DNA of 64,000 bases from positions 82,841,501 to 82,905,500 of the forward strand of contig NC_088915.1 of assembly GCF_963576675.1 (NCBI RefSeq), in the 5' to 3' direction. Below the pieces are notes generated by a model. The model was given only the letters and a program-made list of their open reading frames with translations, searched no databases and was not told where the DNA came from. Source of the stretch: Euphorbia lathyris. Lineage: Eukaryota; Streptophyta; Magnoliopsida; Malpighiales; Euphorbiaceae. How positions within the stretch are numbered: position 1 is the stretch's first letter; every line of letters begins with the position of its first letter. The translations under genes were made by a program, and so were the position numbers. Below are positions 34,781-45,841 of the stretch, one piece after another.

Positions 34781-37072
34781 ATGACCACCGATGTGGTGAA
34801 GATGATGAAGGGAGGTTTCATTCCAGGAATGGGCTTAGGAGCACACCATCAGGGGTTGTCAGAATTTCCGGACTTTAAGAGTCAGAAAACCCGGAGGGGT
34901 TTAGGATATGAACAGGGAGGTCCGTCCAACGCAAGTAGTGAAGGAAAAGTGGGCCTAAGGAAGTATTTTGTGAATGAAGGGCATGGAAAGGTTTATTCAG
35001 GGACCCCCGAGGCATGGACTAGCACAGAAGGGAAGATTCTTCCGGGGTTCGAAATCTTCAATGATGTTGCCGACTGGGGCAAAGGAAAGGCGAGCTGTTT
35101 TGTCGAGGAGATTATGGTGCTAGACTTGAATGCCGAGGAGCAAGTCATCACCATTGAAGCAACTGCGGGAGCGGTGGATGAGCCCAGTACCTCCAAGGTT
35201 CATGAGGAGCCCGAGAACCCTGATGATGAAAATTGTATTACTGCTTTGTTCGAATCAGATGATGTAATCACCCATGCTATCAATGAAATGAATTCTGATT
35301 TTGCTTACTTGCTTGATGTTGATCATGATCATTCCATGCATTCTCATTCATATAACATGCCTACATTTGAAATCAATGCAATAGAAATGTCAACTTTCAA
35401 TCTTGGTACGGATGAAAATCCTAAACTTATACAAATTGCTCAAGAATTAACTATTGAAGAGAGAAAAGAATTTGAGAGAATAATTAAAAAATACGAAATT
35501 GTATTCGCTTGGACATACGAAGACATGCCTGGAATTGATCAATCTATCGTAACTCATCGCATTCCAACTTATCCCGAAGCAAAGCCCGTAAAGCAGAAGC
35601 TCCGACGTATGAGACCCGAATGGACAGATAAGATCAGGGAGGAGGTGAAGAAGCAGTTAGAATCAGGATTCATCGAAGTGATCGACTATCCCCCTTGGGT
35701 CGCAAATGTGGTGCCAATCGCAAAAAAGGACGGCAAAGTAAGAATGTGCATTGATTACAGAGATCTTAACAAGGCATATCCCAAGGATGAGTTCGCATTG
35801 CCTCATATCGACGTATTGATCGACAGTGCAGCGTCAAGCGTCTTACACACGAATGTGGATGGTTTCATGGGCTACATGCAAGTTCAGATGGCCGAAAAGC
35901 ACAAAGCAAAAACCTCGTTCACAACTGAGTGGGGGACATACTGTTACAGAGTAATGCCGTTTGGGTTGAAAAATGCCGGGGCAACTTATCAGAGAATGGC
36001 CACAGCACTGTTCCATGATATGATACACAAGGAGGTAGAAGTCTATGTGGACGATATGATGGTCAAATCAGAGACAAGAGAAGGGCATTTTGCCGCGCTC
36101 GAGAAATTTTTGGCCCGAATTGCAGAATTCAAGCTAAGGTTAAACCCGAAGAAGTGCTTTTTCGGCGTTTCGTCGGGGAAAATCTTAGTCTATGTAATCG
36201 GAAATAAGGGAATCGAGGTAGATCCTGATAAAGTGAAGGCTATACAGGAGATGCCGGCGCCGAGAAATGAGAAAGAAGTGAGAGGGTTTCTGGGGCAGGT
36301 TCAGTATATCAGTCGGTTCATAGTAAGACTCACCGCAATCTGCGAGCCAATCTTTAAGTTGCTAAGGAAAGACCAACCCCCTGTTTGGAATGATAAGTGT
36401 CAGCAAGCTTTGGAGAGCGTCCGGAGCTATTTGTCTAATCCGCCAGTGCTGAGACCGCCTAAACTGGGAAAGCCGCTTCTCCTCTACGTAGCAATTGAGG
36501 AGCGATCTATTGGGGCAATGTTGGCTCAAGAGGGAGACACCGGTGTGGAGCACGCGGTGTATTATTTGAGTAAGAAATTCCTGGAGTACGAGCTCAAGTA
36601 CAACATGATCGAAAAGACATGTGTGGCAGTGGTGTGGTTGACAAAGAAACTGCGGCACTATTTCCAATCGTATAAAGTGATCATTATTTCTCGGATGGAC
36701 CCCGTGAAGTATCTATACCGAACTCCATCCTTGACGGGGAAGTTAGCTAGATGGTTGTTGCTTTTATCCGAGTTTGACATTGAATATGTGACGAAGAAGG
36801 TTATCAAAGGGAGGGCCGTGGTAGAATTTCTGGCCAACCAACCCCTGAATGCAGAGGAAGAAGAGATAAGTTATGATTTCCCCGATGAGCATTTGAACGC
36901 AATCGAAGTCATACCGTGGAAAATGTTCTTCGACGGAGCAGTTAATTCGAATGGAGCTGGAGTAGGAGTACTACTCACCTCACCAGAGGGAGAAAGGATC
37001 CCGATGGCCAAGAAGTTGTCGTTCCCTCTTACCAATAATATGGCGAGTATGAAGCGTGCATTTATGGTCTAG
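34781..37072 (+). CDS. Element D: G-patch-like, reverse transcriptase, RNase H
   Basis: An open frame of 763 codons, in the same phase as the preceding protease frame. Near the N-terminus is a G-patch-like stretch (MMKGGFIPGMGLGAHHQG, later RRGLGYEQGG), known from plant Ty3 pol. RT follows: KKDGKVRMCIDYRDLN, FGLKNAGATYQ and the catalytic YVDD with Y at residue 422. The first RNase H region includes GAMLAQ, YYLSKK and LARWLLLLSEFDIEY. The start of the second, archaeal-type RNase H (WKMFFDGAVNSNGAGVG) comes last. The frame ends at a frameshift near 37043, where one base appears to be missing just after NNMA. The product copies RNA into DNA inside the particle. Confidence 0.9.
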   Translation: MTTDVVKMMKGGFIPGMGLGAHHQGLSEFPDFKSQKTRRGLGYEQGGPSNASSEGKVGLRKYFVNEGHGKVYSGTPEAWTSTEGKILPGFEIFNDVADWGKGKASCFVEEIMVLDLNAEEQVITIEATAGAVDEPSTSKVHEEPENPDDENCITALFESDDVITHAINEMNSDFAYLLDVDHDHSMHSHSYNMPTFEINAIEMSTFNLGTDENPKLIQIAQELTIEERKEFERIIKKYEIVFAWTYEDMPGIDQSIVTHRIPTYPEAKPVKQKLRRMRPEWTDKIREEVKKQLESGFIEVIDYPPWVANVVPIAKKDGKVRMCIDYRDLNKAYPKDEFALPHIDVLIDSAASSVLHTNVDGFMGYMQVQMAEKHKAKTSFTTEWGTYCYRVMPFGLKNAGATYQRMATALFHDMIHKEVEVYVDDMMVKSETREGHFAALEKFLARIAEFKLRLNPKKCFFGVSSGKILVYVIGNKGIEVDPDKVKAIQEMPAPRNEKEVRGFLGQVQYISRFIVRLTAICEPIFKLLRKDQPPVWNDKCQQALESVRSYLSNPPVLRPPKLGKPLLLYVAIEERSIGAMLAQEGDTGVEHAVYYLSKKFLEYELKYNMIEKTCVAVVWLTKKLRHYFQSYKVIIISRMDPVKYLYRTPSLTGKLARWLLLLSEFDIEYVTKKVIKGRAVVEFLANQPLNAEEEEISYDFPDEHLNAIEVIPWKMFFDGAVNSNGAGVGVLLTSPEGERIPMAKKLSFPLTNNMASMKRAFMV

Positions 37073-38640
37073 AGTCATTAGCAGCACTGAGAGCATCATA
37101 TGTCGAAATTTGGGGTGACTCCAAGTTGATCATCGAACAGGCACAAGGAAACTGGGAAGTAAGGGAAGAAAGGCTACGTCCATATCTAGATCAGCTAGAA
37201 GGGTTGGCACAAAGATTCAAGGAATGTCGTTTCTATCATATTCCTCGAGCACAGAACCAGGTGGCGGATGCTTTGGCCACTTTGGTGTCAGTTTGGGACA
37301 ACCCCCGGAACCTTGCTTCGAAGCCATTGGTATTGAGAAGATCTCACAAACCATGCTATGAAGACGTAATGCTGTTAGGGACAGATGAAAAACCGTGGTA
37401 TTTCGATATCGTGAACTTCATGAAAGATGGGACATATCCGGCAGAGTCAGAACTTAGGGATCAAGCTGTGATTAGAAGGCTAGCTCGTCAGTTCGTCATC
37501 CACAACGACTTGCTTTACAAAAGGCACATTGATGGATTACAACTAAGATGCTTGGATGCGGGAGAAGCCCGCGAGGCAATGGAATCACTACATTCAGGAA
37601 TTTGTGGAGCCCATATGGGGGGAGCAGTACTAGCTAAGAAAATTATTAGGCAAGGCTTCTATTGGCTCACCATGGAAAGAGATTGTAACGAGTATGCAAA
37701 GAAATGCCACGATTTTCAAATCCACGGCGATTGCAGTCATCTTTCGGCCATGGAATTACATGTGTTAGCACCTATTTGGCCATTCGCTGCCTGGGGCATT
37801 GACATCATCGGCGAAGTAAGGCCTAACGCTTCAAATGGACATAAGTTTATTGCTGTCGCCATCGATTATTTCACCAAGTGGGTAGAAGCAGAGTCGTTTA
37901 GCAAACTGGGATCCAAGCAGATGAGAAAGTTCATTGAAAAACACTTGATCACCAGGTTTGGAGTGCCTCATCACATGATTACGGATAACGGGGTCCAGTT
38001 TCAGGGGGAAGTAAGGAATCTTTTCCAAGAATATGTCATTGAACATCACAGATCTTCTCCGTACCGGCCACAGGCTAATGGGGCAGTAGAAGCAGCTAAT
38101 AAGAACCTTAAAAGGATTCTCGTAAAGACGGTGGAATCACATCGGAACTGGCATGAGCACCTCCCACTCGCGTTGTGGGCTTATCGCACGATAATCAGAA
38201 CCTCGACTGGGGCAACGCCATTCTCCTTGGTATACGGAACAGAAGCAGTCCTGCCGATTGAGATCGAAAAGCGATCGTTGAGAATCGCAGTGGAAGCAGA
38301 AATCCCCGAGACGGAATGGGTGAAGAGGCGATGTGAGCAGTTGGCTCTAGTTGACGAGAAAAGGATGGAAGCCCTTTACCACGTACAGTTATATCAAAGA
38401 AGGATGGCTCGGGCTTTCAATAAAAAAGTCAAGACCAGCCCTATCAAAGAAGGAGATTTGGTGCTGAAACAGATCCGTGTGACGCACACCGACCCTAGGG
38501 GCAAGTTTAGGCCTAACTGGGAAAGGCCATTCGTCGTGAAGAAGATACTAAGCAAAGGAGCGGTGAAGTTAACCACAATGGACGGCATGGAATTCTCCGA
38601 ACCTACCAACCTGGATAGGCTTAAGAAATACTTTTCGTAA
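37073..38640 (+). CDS. Element D: second RNase H end and integrase
   Basis: Continues the second RNase H in the shifted frame (EIWGDSKLIIEQ, NQVADALATL), then integrase. In the N-terminal zinc region (HSGICGAHMGG, KKCHDFQ), the second cysteine of the usual CxxC is F in this copy. The core keeps D in WGIDIIGE, D in MITDNGVQF and E in NGAVEAANK. The C-terminal part has GDLVLKQI and RPNWERPF. The stop TAA is at 38638-38640. The first in-frame ATG is at 37126, but the homologous frame begins earlier. The product would insert the cDNA in the nucleus; the zinc-site change makes activity doubtful. Confidence 0.88.
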
Positions 38641-39114
38641 AAAAAAAAGAAAAATAAAGAAAAATTCCCGATAGGTTGAAAACCCGCAAAGGGCGACCTA
38701 TGCAACAATAAGGGAAATCCCAATGGGTGAAAACCCGAAAGGGCACTCATTTAAAAATTCCGGGATAGTAAAAGGAGAGGAGAAAAATCGCCGGGATCCG
38801 AAAACCGAAAGGCGGGTCCTGGTAACAATAGTTATGACTTGAGCAATTACAAAAACAATGTATAAGAGACTAAGTATTTCTGTTGTTTGTAAATAAATAA
38901 AGGGCATGAATATATTTGACGAGAATGATTCGAATCATCATAATCTACTGAATGCATGGTAATATGAATCACGAGTTATACATTTCCTATCCTACTTTTC
39001 ACAAAAAGCCTACCTACTATCCACCCCACTCCCTATACATCAGCTATACATCGGGGAAACTCTAATAAAAGCTACAAAGCAATAATGAAAGCTACAAAGC
39101 AATACATAACGAGC
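38641..39114 (+). other. Spacer with three hairpin modules
   Basis: Directly after the pol stop are three hairpin-forming units at 38671-38701, 38722-38751 and 38793-38820. Each has an outer stem, the phrase GAAAACC, and an inner stem closed by a GAAA or GCAAA loop (CCCGAAAGGG in the second). A short tandem GCTACAAAGCAATA duplication is near 39071-39103. The spacer separates sense pol from the end of the antisense gene. Confidence 0.6.
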
Positions 39115-42021
39115 CTAATATGGAGGGAAGTCCCAATAGTCCTCAAAATCTCTCAGGTGCGATGCCCGCTCCGCAGATAGTGCCTCCTCGGCAGCACGCG
39201 CTCTCTCATCAGAAACTCGCGCTCTCTCATCAGAGGCGCGTGCTCTCTCATCAGCAACTTGGGCTCTCTCCTCTGCAGCAAGGCGTCTGGTCGACTCATC
39301 ACGCGCCCTCTCTTCGACGGCAAGGCGACCCTCAGTCTCCCATCGCATCATCCCTGACCAGTGGTCATTTCTCTCCTGATACACCTGACCAACCCGGGCG
39401 TCGGCCTCCCGCACCAACTCGCTCTGCCTCCACTCGTGGGCATGCAGATCACTCTACAGAAAAAGAAAAAAAAAGAACAGATAAAAAGCAGTATAGGCAA
39501 AAACATAAATCATACATACATGCATACATTCCACTACACTAAAGTAAAGTAATGATACATACCAGGTGATCGGTGCAGCGCAAGCTGAGGCAATCTCGTA
39601 GGTAACCAGACAGCCCCACGTAATCCGTACAAGTCTCCCTCGTGGTTAGAGAAGCGTCTGAGGGATCAAATGGGACCCTCGAGGAGAAGATATGAGGAGC
39701 CGCCTCGAATCTCGTATAAGCTGCCCCGGACTCGTCATAGCAAATCGTGGCATAATCTCTCCCGTAGTCTGGTAGGGGCACGCCTAGGGAAGACCTCTCC
39801 GGTCGGGCAGCGCTGGAGGACTCACCGACGTAGTAGGGCTGCTCGCACACAGGCGTCTGAGCTCGAGTACCGTCAAAGAAATCAGATAAATGGGCACTCC
39901 TCTAGGACCCCTCCTGCAAAAAAAAACACAATAAAAACCCCTAAACATCTCATGAATGAAAGGTAAAATAAGAAGGGGGTAGAACCACTTACCGGGACCT
40001 CCTCCTGACCAAAGACTGCCGCGACAGCCTCCCTCGAAAATACATCTGCCACCGGATCCACCTCCATCGCTGCCGCCGGGGCATCCCTCGCGCTCAGCAG
40101 AGTAGATAAGTAAGGCTCACGGCCCCCGGCGTGAATCCACACCGCTCTACCAACAAACCGACGGGTCAAGTCCCGACGAACGGTCGAGAAGGGCATGGTC
40201 CACACCACGAACATAGAGACGGGGATCTCACCCGGTGTCCAATGAGCGTCCCTAACTCCAGTGATGCCTCGATCCCCTAAATACCATGCCCGCACGTAGG
40301 GGCCGGTGAGCACACACTGCTGCTCTTGGATCATCGATACATATGTATAATCGGGGCCGAAGTCGAGGTCGTCCCACCTGAACTTAATCTAAAAATGCAC
40401 AAAGAGAAAGTCAAAAAGACTCAAACAAAAACCGAGCATGATTAGGCAAAATCTACCTGTGTGAGGGTCAGCGAGTCGATCCAATCTAGGAGCTGTGGCA
40501 CCGTCCGACTCCTTTCGGCGCTCAAGTCAAAATCCCTCCATCGAGTCATGAAAGGCGGCCTCGGTACTCTCGGTCGAGATCGAGACTGGCTGGGAAGGAT
40601 GTGCCTCTCATACGCCCACACCTGCGGTAAAAACAAGGACTAGGAGTGTGAAAAACGTGAAGAAGATAAGACGGGCAAGTCAAGAAGGCGTCACGTACCA
40701 GCAGAGCAAAGGTGTAACCACCGAAATCCTTGCGCTTCCGGCAAGTCAGATCCAAAAACTTGTAGAGAAAGGCTAAGCCTGCCCCCGCCCAATCATAGGA
40801 AGCCGCTGCATCCAGATCGCTGAGCGCCTAAATGAGACCTGCGTGTACCTTTCCGCCCTTCGTGCGGAAAATCGTCTCACTCAGAGTATACACTAAAAAG
40901 CTGCGAACCGCCAAGTCGGTATCGTCTGTCTCGCAGAAATCTCGCCGACTCAAGAGGCTCGCTGTGGAAATAAACTTCGCTGGAGTAGATTTGGCGCATA
41001 GGCGAACTCCCGGTCCAATCAAGGCAGCGAGCCTAGCAAGGTCGACCCGTGGTCGCATCATACCGAAATGGAAAGGAACGGGAGTGTTGCTCCCTCGCAA
41101 CCCTGTCAGCAGCGAAAAATCTCGGGGCGAGATGGTCATCTCCCTAAAGGAAAGATGGAAGGTGTGGGTCGAGTCAACCCACCGCTCACATAAGGCCCGT
41201 AGGCCAAAATGATCACATACCCCGTTGGTGCAGGGCAGCGCTGCAATAAAAGGCTCGAAGCCCAACTCGCGCACGCGGGCTCTCGCCGCGGCACCTAGCC
41301 TATCGTACCACGAGTGAATCTCGGCGGTGGTCCCCGAAATCTCAATGAACTAAAAAGAACAAGACAAGAAAATTTAAATACAGCTCCTAAAGCATGCAAT
41401 TGATAAGAACGCGTTAAGACTAGGTATTCTTTCATAGAGACATCCGGTCAGTTAGGACCAATTTTCTGTAAAAATCTCTCTTGTAGGGTCATTCACGTAG
41501 GGTTTAGTCAATTCTTTAATCCACCCTCGTCTGCGGGGACGAGGAGCATAGATTAGGTTTTACTATTTACGTGCATTAGTTAAGTTTTTACTGTTCACGT
41601 TTTACTATTCACGTGCATTAGCTAAGTTTTCACTATTCACGTGCACTATTCACGTTTTTACTATTCACGTCTTCACTATTCACGTTGTTTGTACCATTAG
41701 CATGCATAAATTTGTAGTGTCACTATTCACATGCATATAGCGCGCATTCTTACAAAAATAAACAGGTGTTACTTGTGAATAAAGGAATTCACGTTTTCTA
41801 GCTAAAGTCCTCTAAGGCAGTCTAAGGGTTAGCATGCAAATCATGTTCGGATAGGAATGCTAAAGCCTAGAGTTCGAATCAAATAAAAGTGAGAAATTAC
41901 TTACCTCGTTGCAGCGTGTCCTGCTCAAATGCGTCGTAGGGTCGTGGAAGGTATCCACTCTATCCAGGTTTACGTAAACCTCGTCCATGCCTCTAGTGCC
42001 ATCCCATTCATCTAAATCCAT
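39115..42021 (-). pseudogene. Antisense six-exon plant mobile domain gene inside element D
   Basis: Minus-strand exons: 42021-41905, 41349-40699, 40621-40457, 40388-39993, 39913-39563 and 39453-39115. All five introns are GT-AG (donors GTAAGT, GTACGT, GTAGAT, GTAAGT, GTATGT) and phase 0; the total is 672 codons plus stop. The protein starts MDLDEWDGTRGMDEVY. Exon 2 has the plant mobile domain (aminotransferase-like) signature WVDSTHTFHLSFREMT and SPRDFSLLTGLRG; exon 3 begins VWAYERHILP. Exon 6 is a charged coiled coil of ERAR-type repeats. There are two in-frame TAG stops (40830-40828 and 39904-39902). Tat-lineage elements are known to carry extra frames between pol and the 3' LTR, some antisense. 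PMD proteins related to MAIL1/MAIN act in the nucleus on silencing and genome stability; the role here is unknown. Confidence 0.85.
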
Positions 42022-42100
42022 CCCGAGAATAGTCCAAATTGAAGTCTAGTGAGAGAAAAAAGAGAGAGAAGGTGTGGGGTTGAAATGAAACCCCACCACC

Positions 42101-42109
42101 TTATATAGG
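42101..42109 (-). promoter_or_regulatory. TATA box of the antisense gene
   Basis: On the minus strand CCTATATAA lies about 80 bases upstream of the ATG at 42021. It is followed by a CT-rich leader (CTTCTCTCTC and similar), a typical plant core-promoter layout. Transcription start is not proven. Confidence 0.6.
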
Positions 42110-42457
42110 AAAAGGGAATGGCATTCCCGTAAATAGTGAAAAAAGTACGATTTGACATAAAGGTAAAAAGTAAATAATTAATTACTAGGTGCACAGACCT
42201 CCGATTTGCAGTCCGTTTCAGTCTGCATTTCTCCCAGACAACGACCAACATTGCCAAGATATGAACTCCAGACAACAGCCAATTTTTACAGAACAGTGAC
42301 ACCAGTCAAAATACAGACAACAGTCGACAGAAAAATAATCATTAGTCTATATCATTCCAGACCAAAACACGTTCCCATTAAACCTCCGAGACACTAGCTC
42401 CAGACAATGGTGTTTTAAAAGAATTCAGAATCGTTAGAAAGAACTTTTCTGCCCTTG
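42110..42457. other. Upstream region of the antisense gene
   Basis: Between the antisense TATA box and the 39-bp array. I see several copies of a short phrase around CAGACAAC (near 42235, 42271, 42307 and 42402), but no gene. Confidence 0.5.
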
Positions 42458-43003
42458 AGCCATCTTACCTACGGTTCACGACCGAGGTAGCTTCTTAGCC
42501 ATCTTACCTACGGTTCACGACCGAGGTAGCTTTTTAGCCATCTTACCTACGGTTCACGACCGAAGTAGCTTTTTAGCCATCTTACCTACGGTTCACGACC
42601 GAGGTAGCTCTTTAGCCATCTTACCTACGGTTCACGACCGAGGTAGCTTTTTAGCCATCTTACCTACGGTTCACGACCGAGGTAGCTCTTTAGCCATCTT
42701 ACCTACGGTTCACGACCGAGGTAGCTTTTTAGCCATCTTACCTATGGTTCACGACCGAGGTAGCTTTTTAGCCATCTTACCTACGGTTCACGACCGAGGT
42801 AGCTTTTTAGCCATCTTACCTACGGTTCACGACCGAGGTAGCTCTTTAGCCATCTTACCTACGGTTCACGACCGAGGTAGCTCTTTAGCCATCTTACCTA
42901 CGGTTCACGACCGAGGTAGCTTTTTAGCCATTTTACCTACGGTTCACGACCGAGGTAGCTTTTTAGCCATCTTACCTACGGTCCACGACCGAGGTTGCTT
43001 TTG
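42458..43003. repeat. Array of fourteen 39-bp tandem repeats
   Basis: Units of exactly 39 bases start at 42458 and recur to 42965, each AGCCATCTTACCTACGG, then TTCACGACCGAGGTAGC and four or five pyrimidine-rich bases. A degenerate fifteenth begins at 43004. Variation is limited to a few bases per unit. Arrays in the 3' untranslated part of Tat/Ogre elements are known seeds of satellite DNA. The array also lies upstream of the antisense gene. Confidence 0.95.
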
Positions 43004-43235
43004 AGCCATTCTTACCCATAGTCAACGTATGCTAGATTCCGAGAAAAGAACATTCATCGACGGCCACTCCGAAGATGACGATGGAAGGAATCAGAGGACG
43101 ACACCGGAACGCGCAGCGCAAAGGTCAGGTATGCTCCCTCCTACTCTTTACGTGTCTTTTACTTTTATATGTTTTACATTGCATGTGTTATGTTAGCAAA
43201 AAACGTTTTCGAAACACACACATCACTATCAAAAT

Positions 43236-43252
43236 AGAAAAGTAGGGGCAAC
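43236..43252 (+). other. Element D: polypurine tract
   Basis: AGAAAAGTAGGGGCAAC directly before the 3' LTR start TGTAGAC. It would be the primer for plus-strand DNA synthesis. Confidence 0.75.
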
Positions 43253-44736
43253 TGTAGACACCGAGTCGGAGGACCTGTGACGAAAACCTGAAAACAAGAC
43301 GGTTGAAGCGATTGATTTCGGAAGTTTTGAAAAAATATATAAAGAATAATAAGCGAAGGAAAATCGGCGGCACGGGACGTGCGCTCAGCGTTCGTCGGAC
43401 GCACCGCGAGTGGCACGCCCAACACAAGGTTGGGCGGCCGCCCAACCCCAATGGGCGACGCCCAATTTCCTTTGGGCGTCGCCCATTGGTCCGGGGACCC
43501 GTTTGCCTATAAAAGGCACGGATCCCCATGCAAAAGAAGGAGGATTTTTGGAGAGAGCTTTCTCACTCTAAACATTTTTAGAGAGAGAGAGTGATTTTTT
43601 TGAGAAAAAATATTTTTTTTCTCAAAAATTCCAAATTTCCTAAAGTTCAATTTTTACTAAATTTTCATTAAAAACGGAAGATCGTGGTTCGTGGAATCAA
43701 TCGGCTTCGACCGTCAGATACCGAATTTAAGGTATTATCCGAGGACTAGACTCTTTATTTTATTTAATTTATTCTCTTCTTCTATTTATTTTTTTATGCT
43801 ATAGTTTTTATTCGTTTAGATATTTATTTATTTTGTCACATTTTATTTAATTAGCGTATTTATTTAATTTTCATCTCGTGTTGAATAAAATTCGGTTTTG
43901 TTTTAAAATAAAAAACCTCATTTTGATATCCCAATACGAACCGTGATCCGATAAAAAGGTAGTTTGGGTATCGAAAACGTTGTAATTATAAGTTTTTAAT
44001 TTAAAAGAAATTTCTAAATAATGTTTTGAAATAAAAAACGTCGTTTAGGAACTTCCGTTTTCGACTATGATCCATCTTGGTAGTTCGGAAATCCAAAACG
44101 ATTGAATTAGATTTAATTTAAAGCTTTTGAATAAATCTGGAAACATTTAGGAGTGCTGCTGTAATTTACCTATTCTGTCACTAAATGCTGTTTACCGACG
44201 GATTATCCGTCGGTAAATCTGCCAAAACGTAAAAGATGCCATTTCAGTCCATTTTTCTTAACTTTTAAGCTTTTAATCCTTAATATATATATGTATAATT
44301 ATGTAATATATGTTTTTCAAATTATTTTGGACCTTTAGCATATATAATTATTTGATAATATTTGTATACCATTTTTTATACTATTTTCTAAATATAAGTA
44401 TAATTATGTATATGTATTTCCTTTTTATTAATTTAGGCTATGTTTTAAATGATAGTTATTTGATATTTTGAGAAATAATTGATAGATATTAGTATATGTT
44501 ATTTTTGGTATTTAAAACTATATTAGTTATGTATATATATATAGTGTTGGGATATTTGGGTTATTTTGTTGATTATTGAATGAAATTATTTTTGTGGTAA
44601 ATGTTATTTTCTTATTCATAAGATTTACTTATTATTTTCACATTTTTTAGTATAAATGTGTTGTACCTATTATTTTCATATACATATAGTTTCTTTTGTG
44701 TTAACTCTTATTTTCATATCTTCTTTTTTGATTTAA

Positions 44737-44773
<37 letters not shown>

Positions 44774-45836
44774 TAAATTATTTTCTTTACTCTTTTGGCC
44801 CATTCATGGGTCCATGTTTCAAATGGGCTTTATTTAGGAGTGAATTTTGGTTTAAATATGTTTATTATTGTAATTATAACAAGTAGAGAATCCACTAAGG
44901 AAAAGGGGAAAATAAATCACAAAAAGAGTTTTCAATTTAATTATTTAAACTAATGAATTTTTAGAAGTTCCTAATGTAAATAAATGGAGTTGTTTTTTTG
45001 TTAATATTTCAAATCGTTTCCAAAACACCACGTTTTAAAACCTTAATCCGTTCCAAAGGCGGATTAAGTGAACATGGTAATTAAAATCGCTTTCATTGTA
45101 AATAATAGAGTCTTGAATCGTTTTCTTAAGTGATTTGTACAAAATAAAATTGACTTGTATGTTTAACCACGTTTTCTTATCAAAGGTTTTTTTTTATCTC
45201 AATGTTTTCAAACACTCGAGTTGTTCCAACGGCGATTCGGGTAAACTTCATCAAACGGGGTTTTAAAACGCACCTAAATCGTTCCAACGGCGATTAAGGT
45301 GCGAACCATGTAAATAAACTCGTTTTGGGGGAATAAGTTAGTGTAGAATAAACACACAACATGACCTTTAAATGCGGTTGTAAATAAATCACTTCTTTCT
45401 CCCCCCTCTCTGTGTATGTATAACGTAAATGGGTGATTCTTTACTAATATGGCTTTTCAATAATATATGCTCAAAACGGTTTCTAAAAAGAGAAAGAAAA
45501 GGGTTTCAATAGTCGTTATCGCCTAACATGTTGAGTAGGAGGCCGGTGGTTCATAACCGGGCGATGTCGGGGTGCCTAGTAGCCTTTCTCCGGAAAGGAG
45601 CTAGCCTTCTCAGCTCGTACCTAAGTTTCCCGAACCCACACCGGTCTCCCGTAAGGGATCGGTGTTCATTTTCCCATTCGTGGGTGGCGACTCTTCCATA
45701 TCTCCGAGCTCCGGTCCTACCGAGCAGCTTGATTCCACGATTGGTTGCTTTCGGCGCCAATCACCGCTTACGTCGCCATGAGGTTGTCCACCCCCCGGTC
45801 TGCTCGGGAGATTAGGCCGCGGCACTTCGTCTAACA
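43253..45836 (+). repeat. Element D: 3' LTR
   Basis: 2,584 bp, colinear with the 5' LTR apart from the missing GC-rich segment: the sequence passes from GAGTGGCACG straight to CCCAACACAAGG. Near the right end, about 15 bases around 28945 in the 5' copy are also absent. The TATA box is at 43508 and the perfect hairpin at 44191-44217. A longer TA run (about 44741-44770) than in the 5' copy is present. It is followed by target duplication AGAGC. Confidence 0.92.
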
Positions 45837-45841
45837 AGAGC

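Larger units (their letters stand above)
26345..45836 (+). mobile_element. Element D: 19.5-kb Tat-type Ty3 retrotransposon
   Basis: LTRs are at 26345-29307 and 43253-45836, and both start TGTAGACACCGAGTCGG and end CTAACA. The target duplication AGAGC is intact on both sides. The internal order is primer-binding site, long leader, gag, gag-pro, G-patch/RT/RNase H, second RNase H/integrase, structured spacer, antisense gene, 39-bp repeat array and polypurine tract. RT sequence (YVDDMMVKS), a second RNase H, an Arg-type primer site and the large size all fit the Tat/Ogre side of Ty3. Pol frames are nearly whole but carry a few stops and frameshifts. Confidence 0.92.

Noticed and set aside
37831..38049. 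Minus-strand frames under the integrase and RT genes
   Set aside because: Shadows of strongly supported sense domains.
39120..39542. Plus-strand Ser/His/Gln-rich frame
   Set aside because: It is the opposite strand of the coiled-coil exon of the antisense gene, whose splice sites and frame continuity give better support.
42458..43003. Regular repeats resembling a CRISPR array
   Set aside because: Units are contiguous with no variable spacers, and the context is a plant retrotransposon.
42744..43004. Open frame with a 13-residue repeated peptide (HDRGSFLAILPT type)
   Set aside because: The unit is 39 bases, divisible by three, so one stop-free unit makes the whole array open. No start context or homologue.
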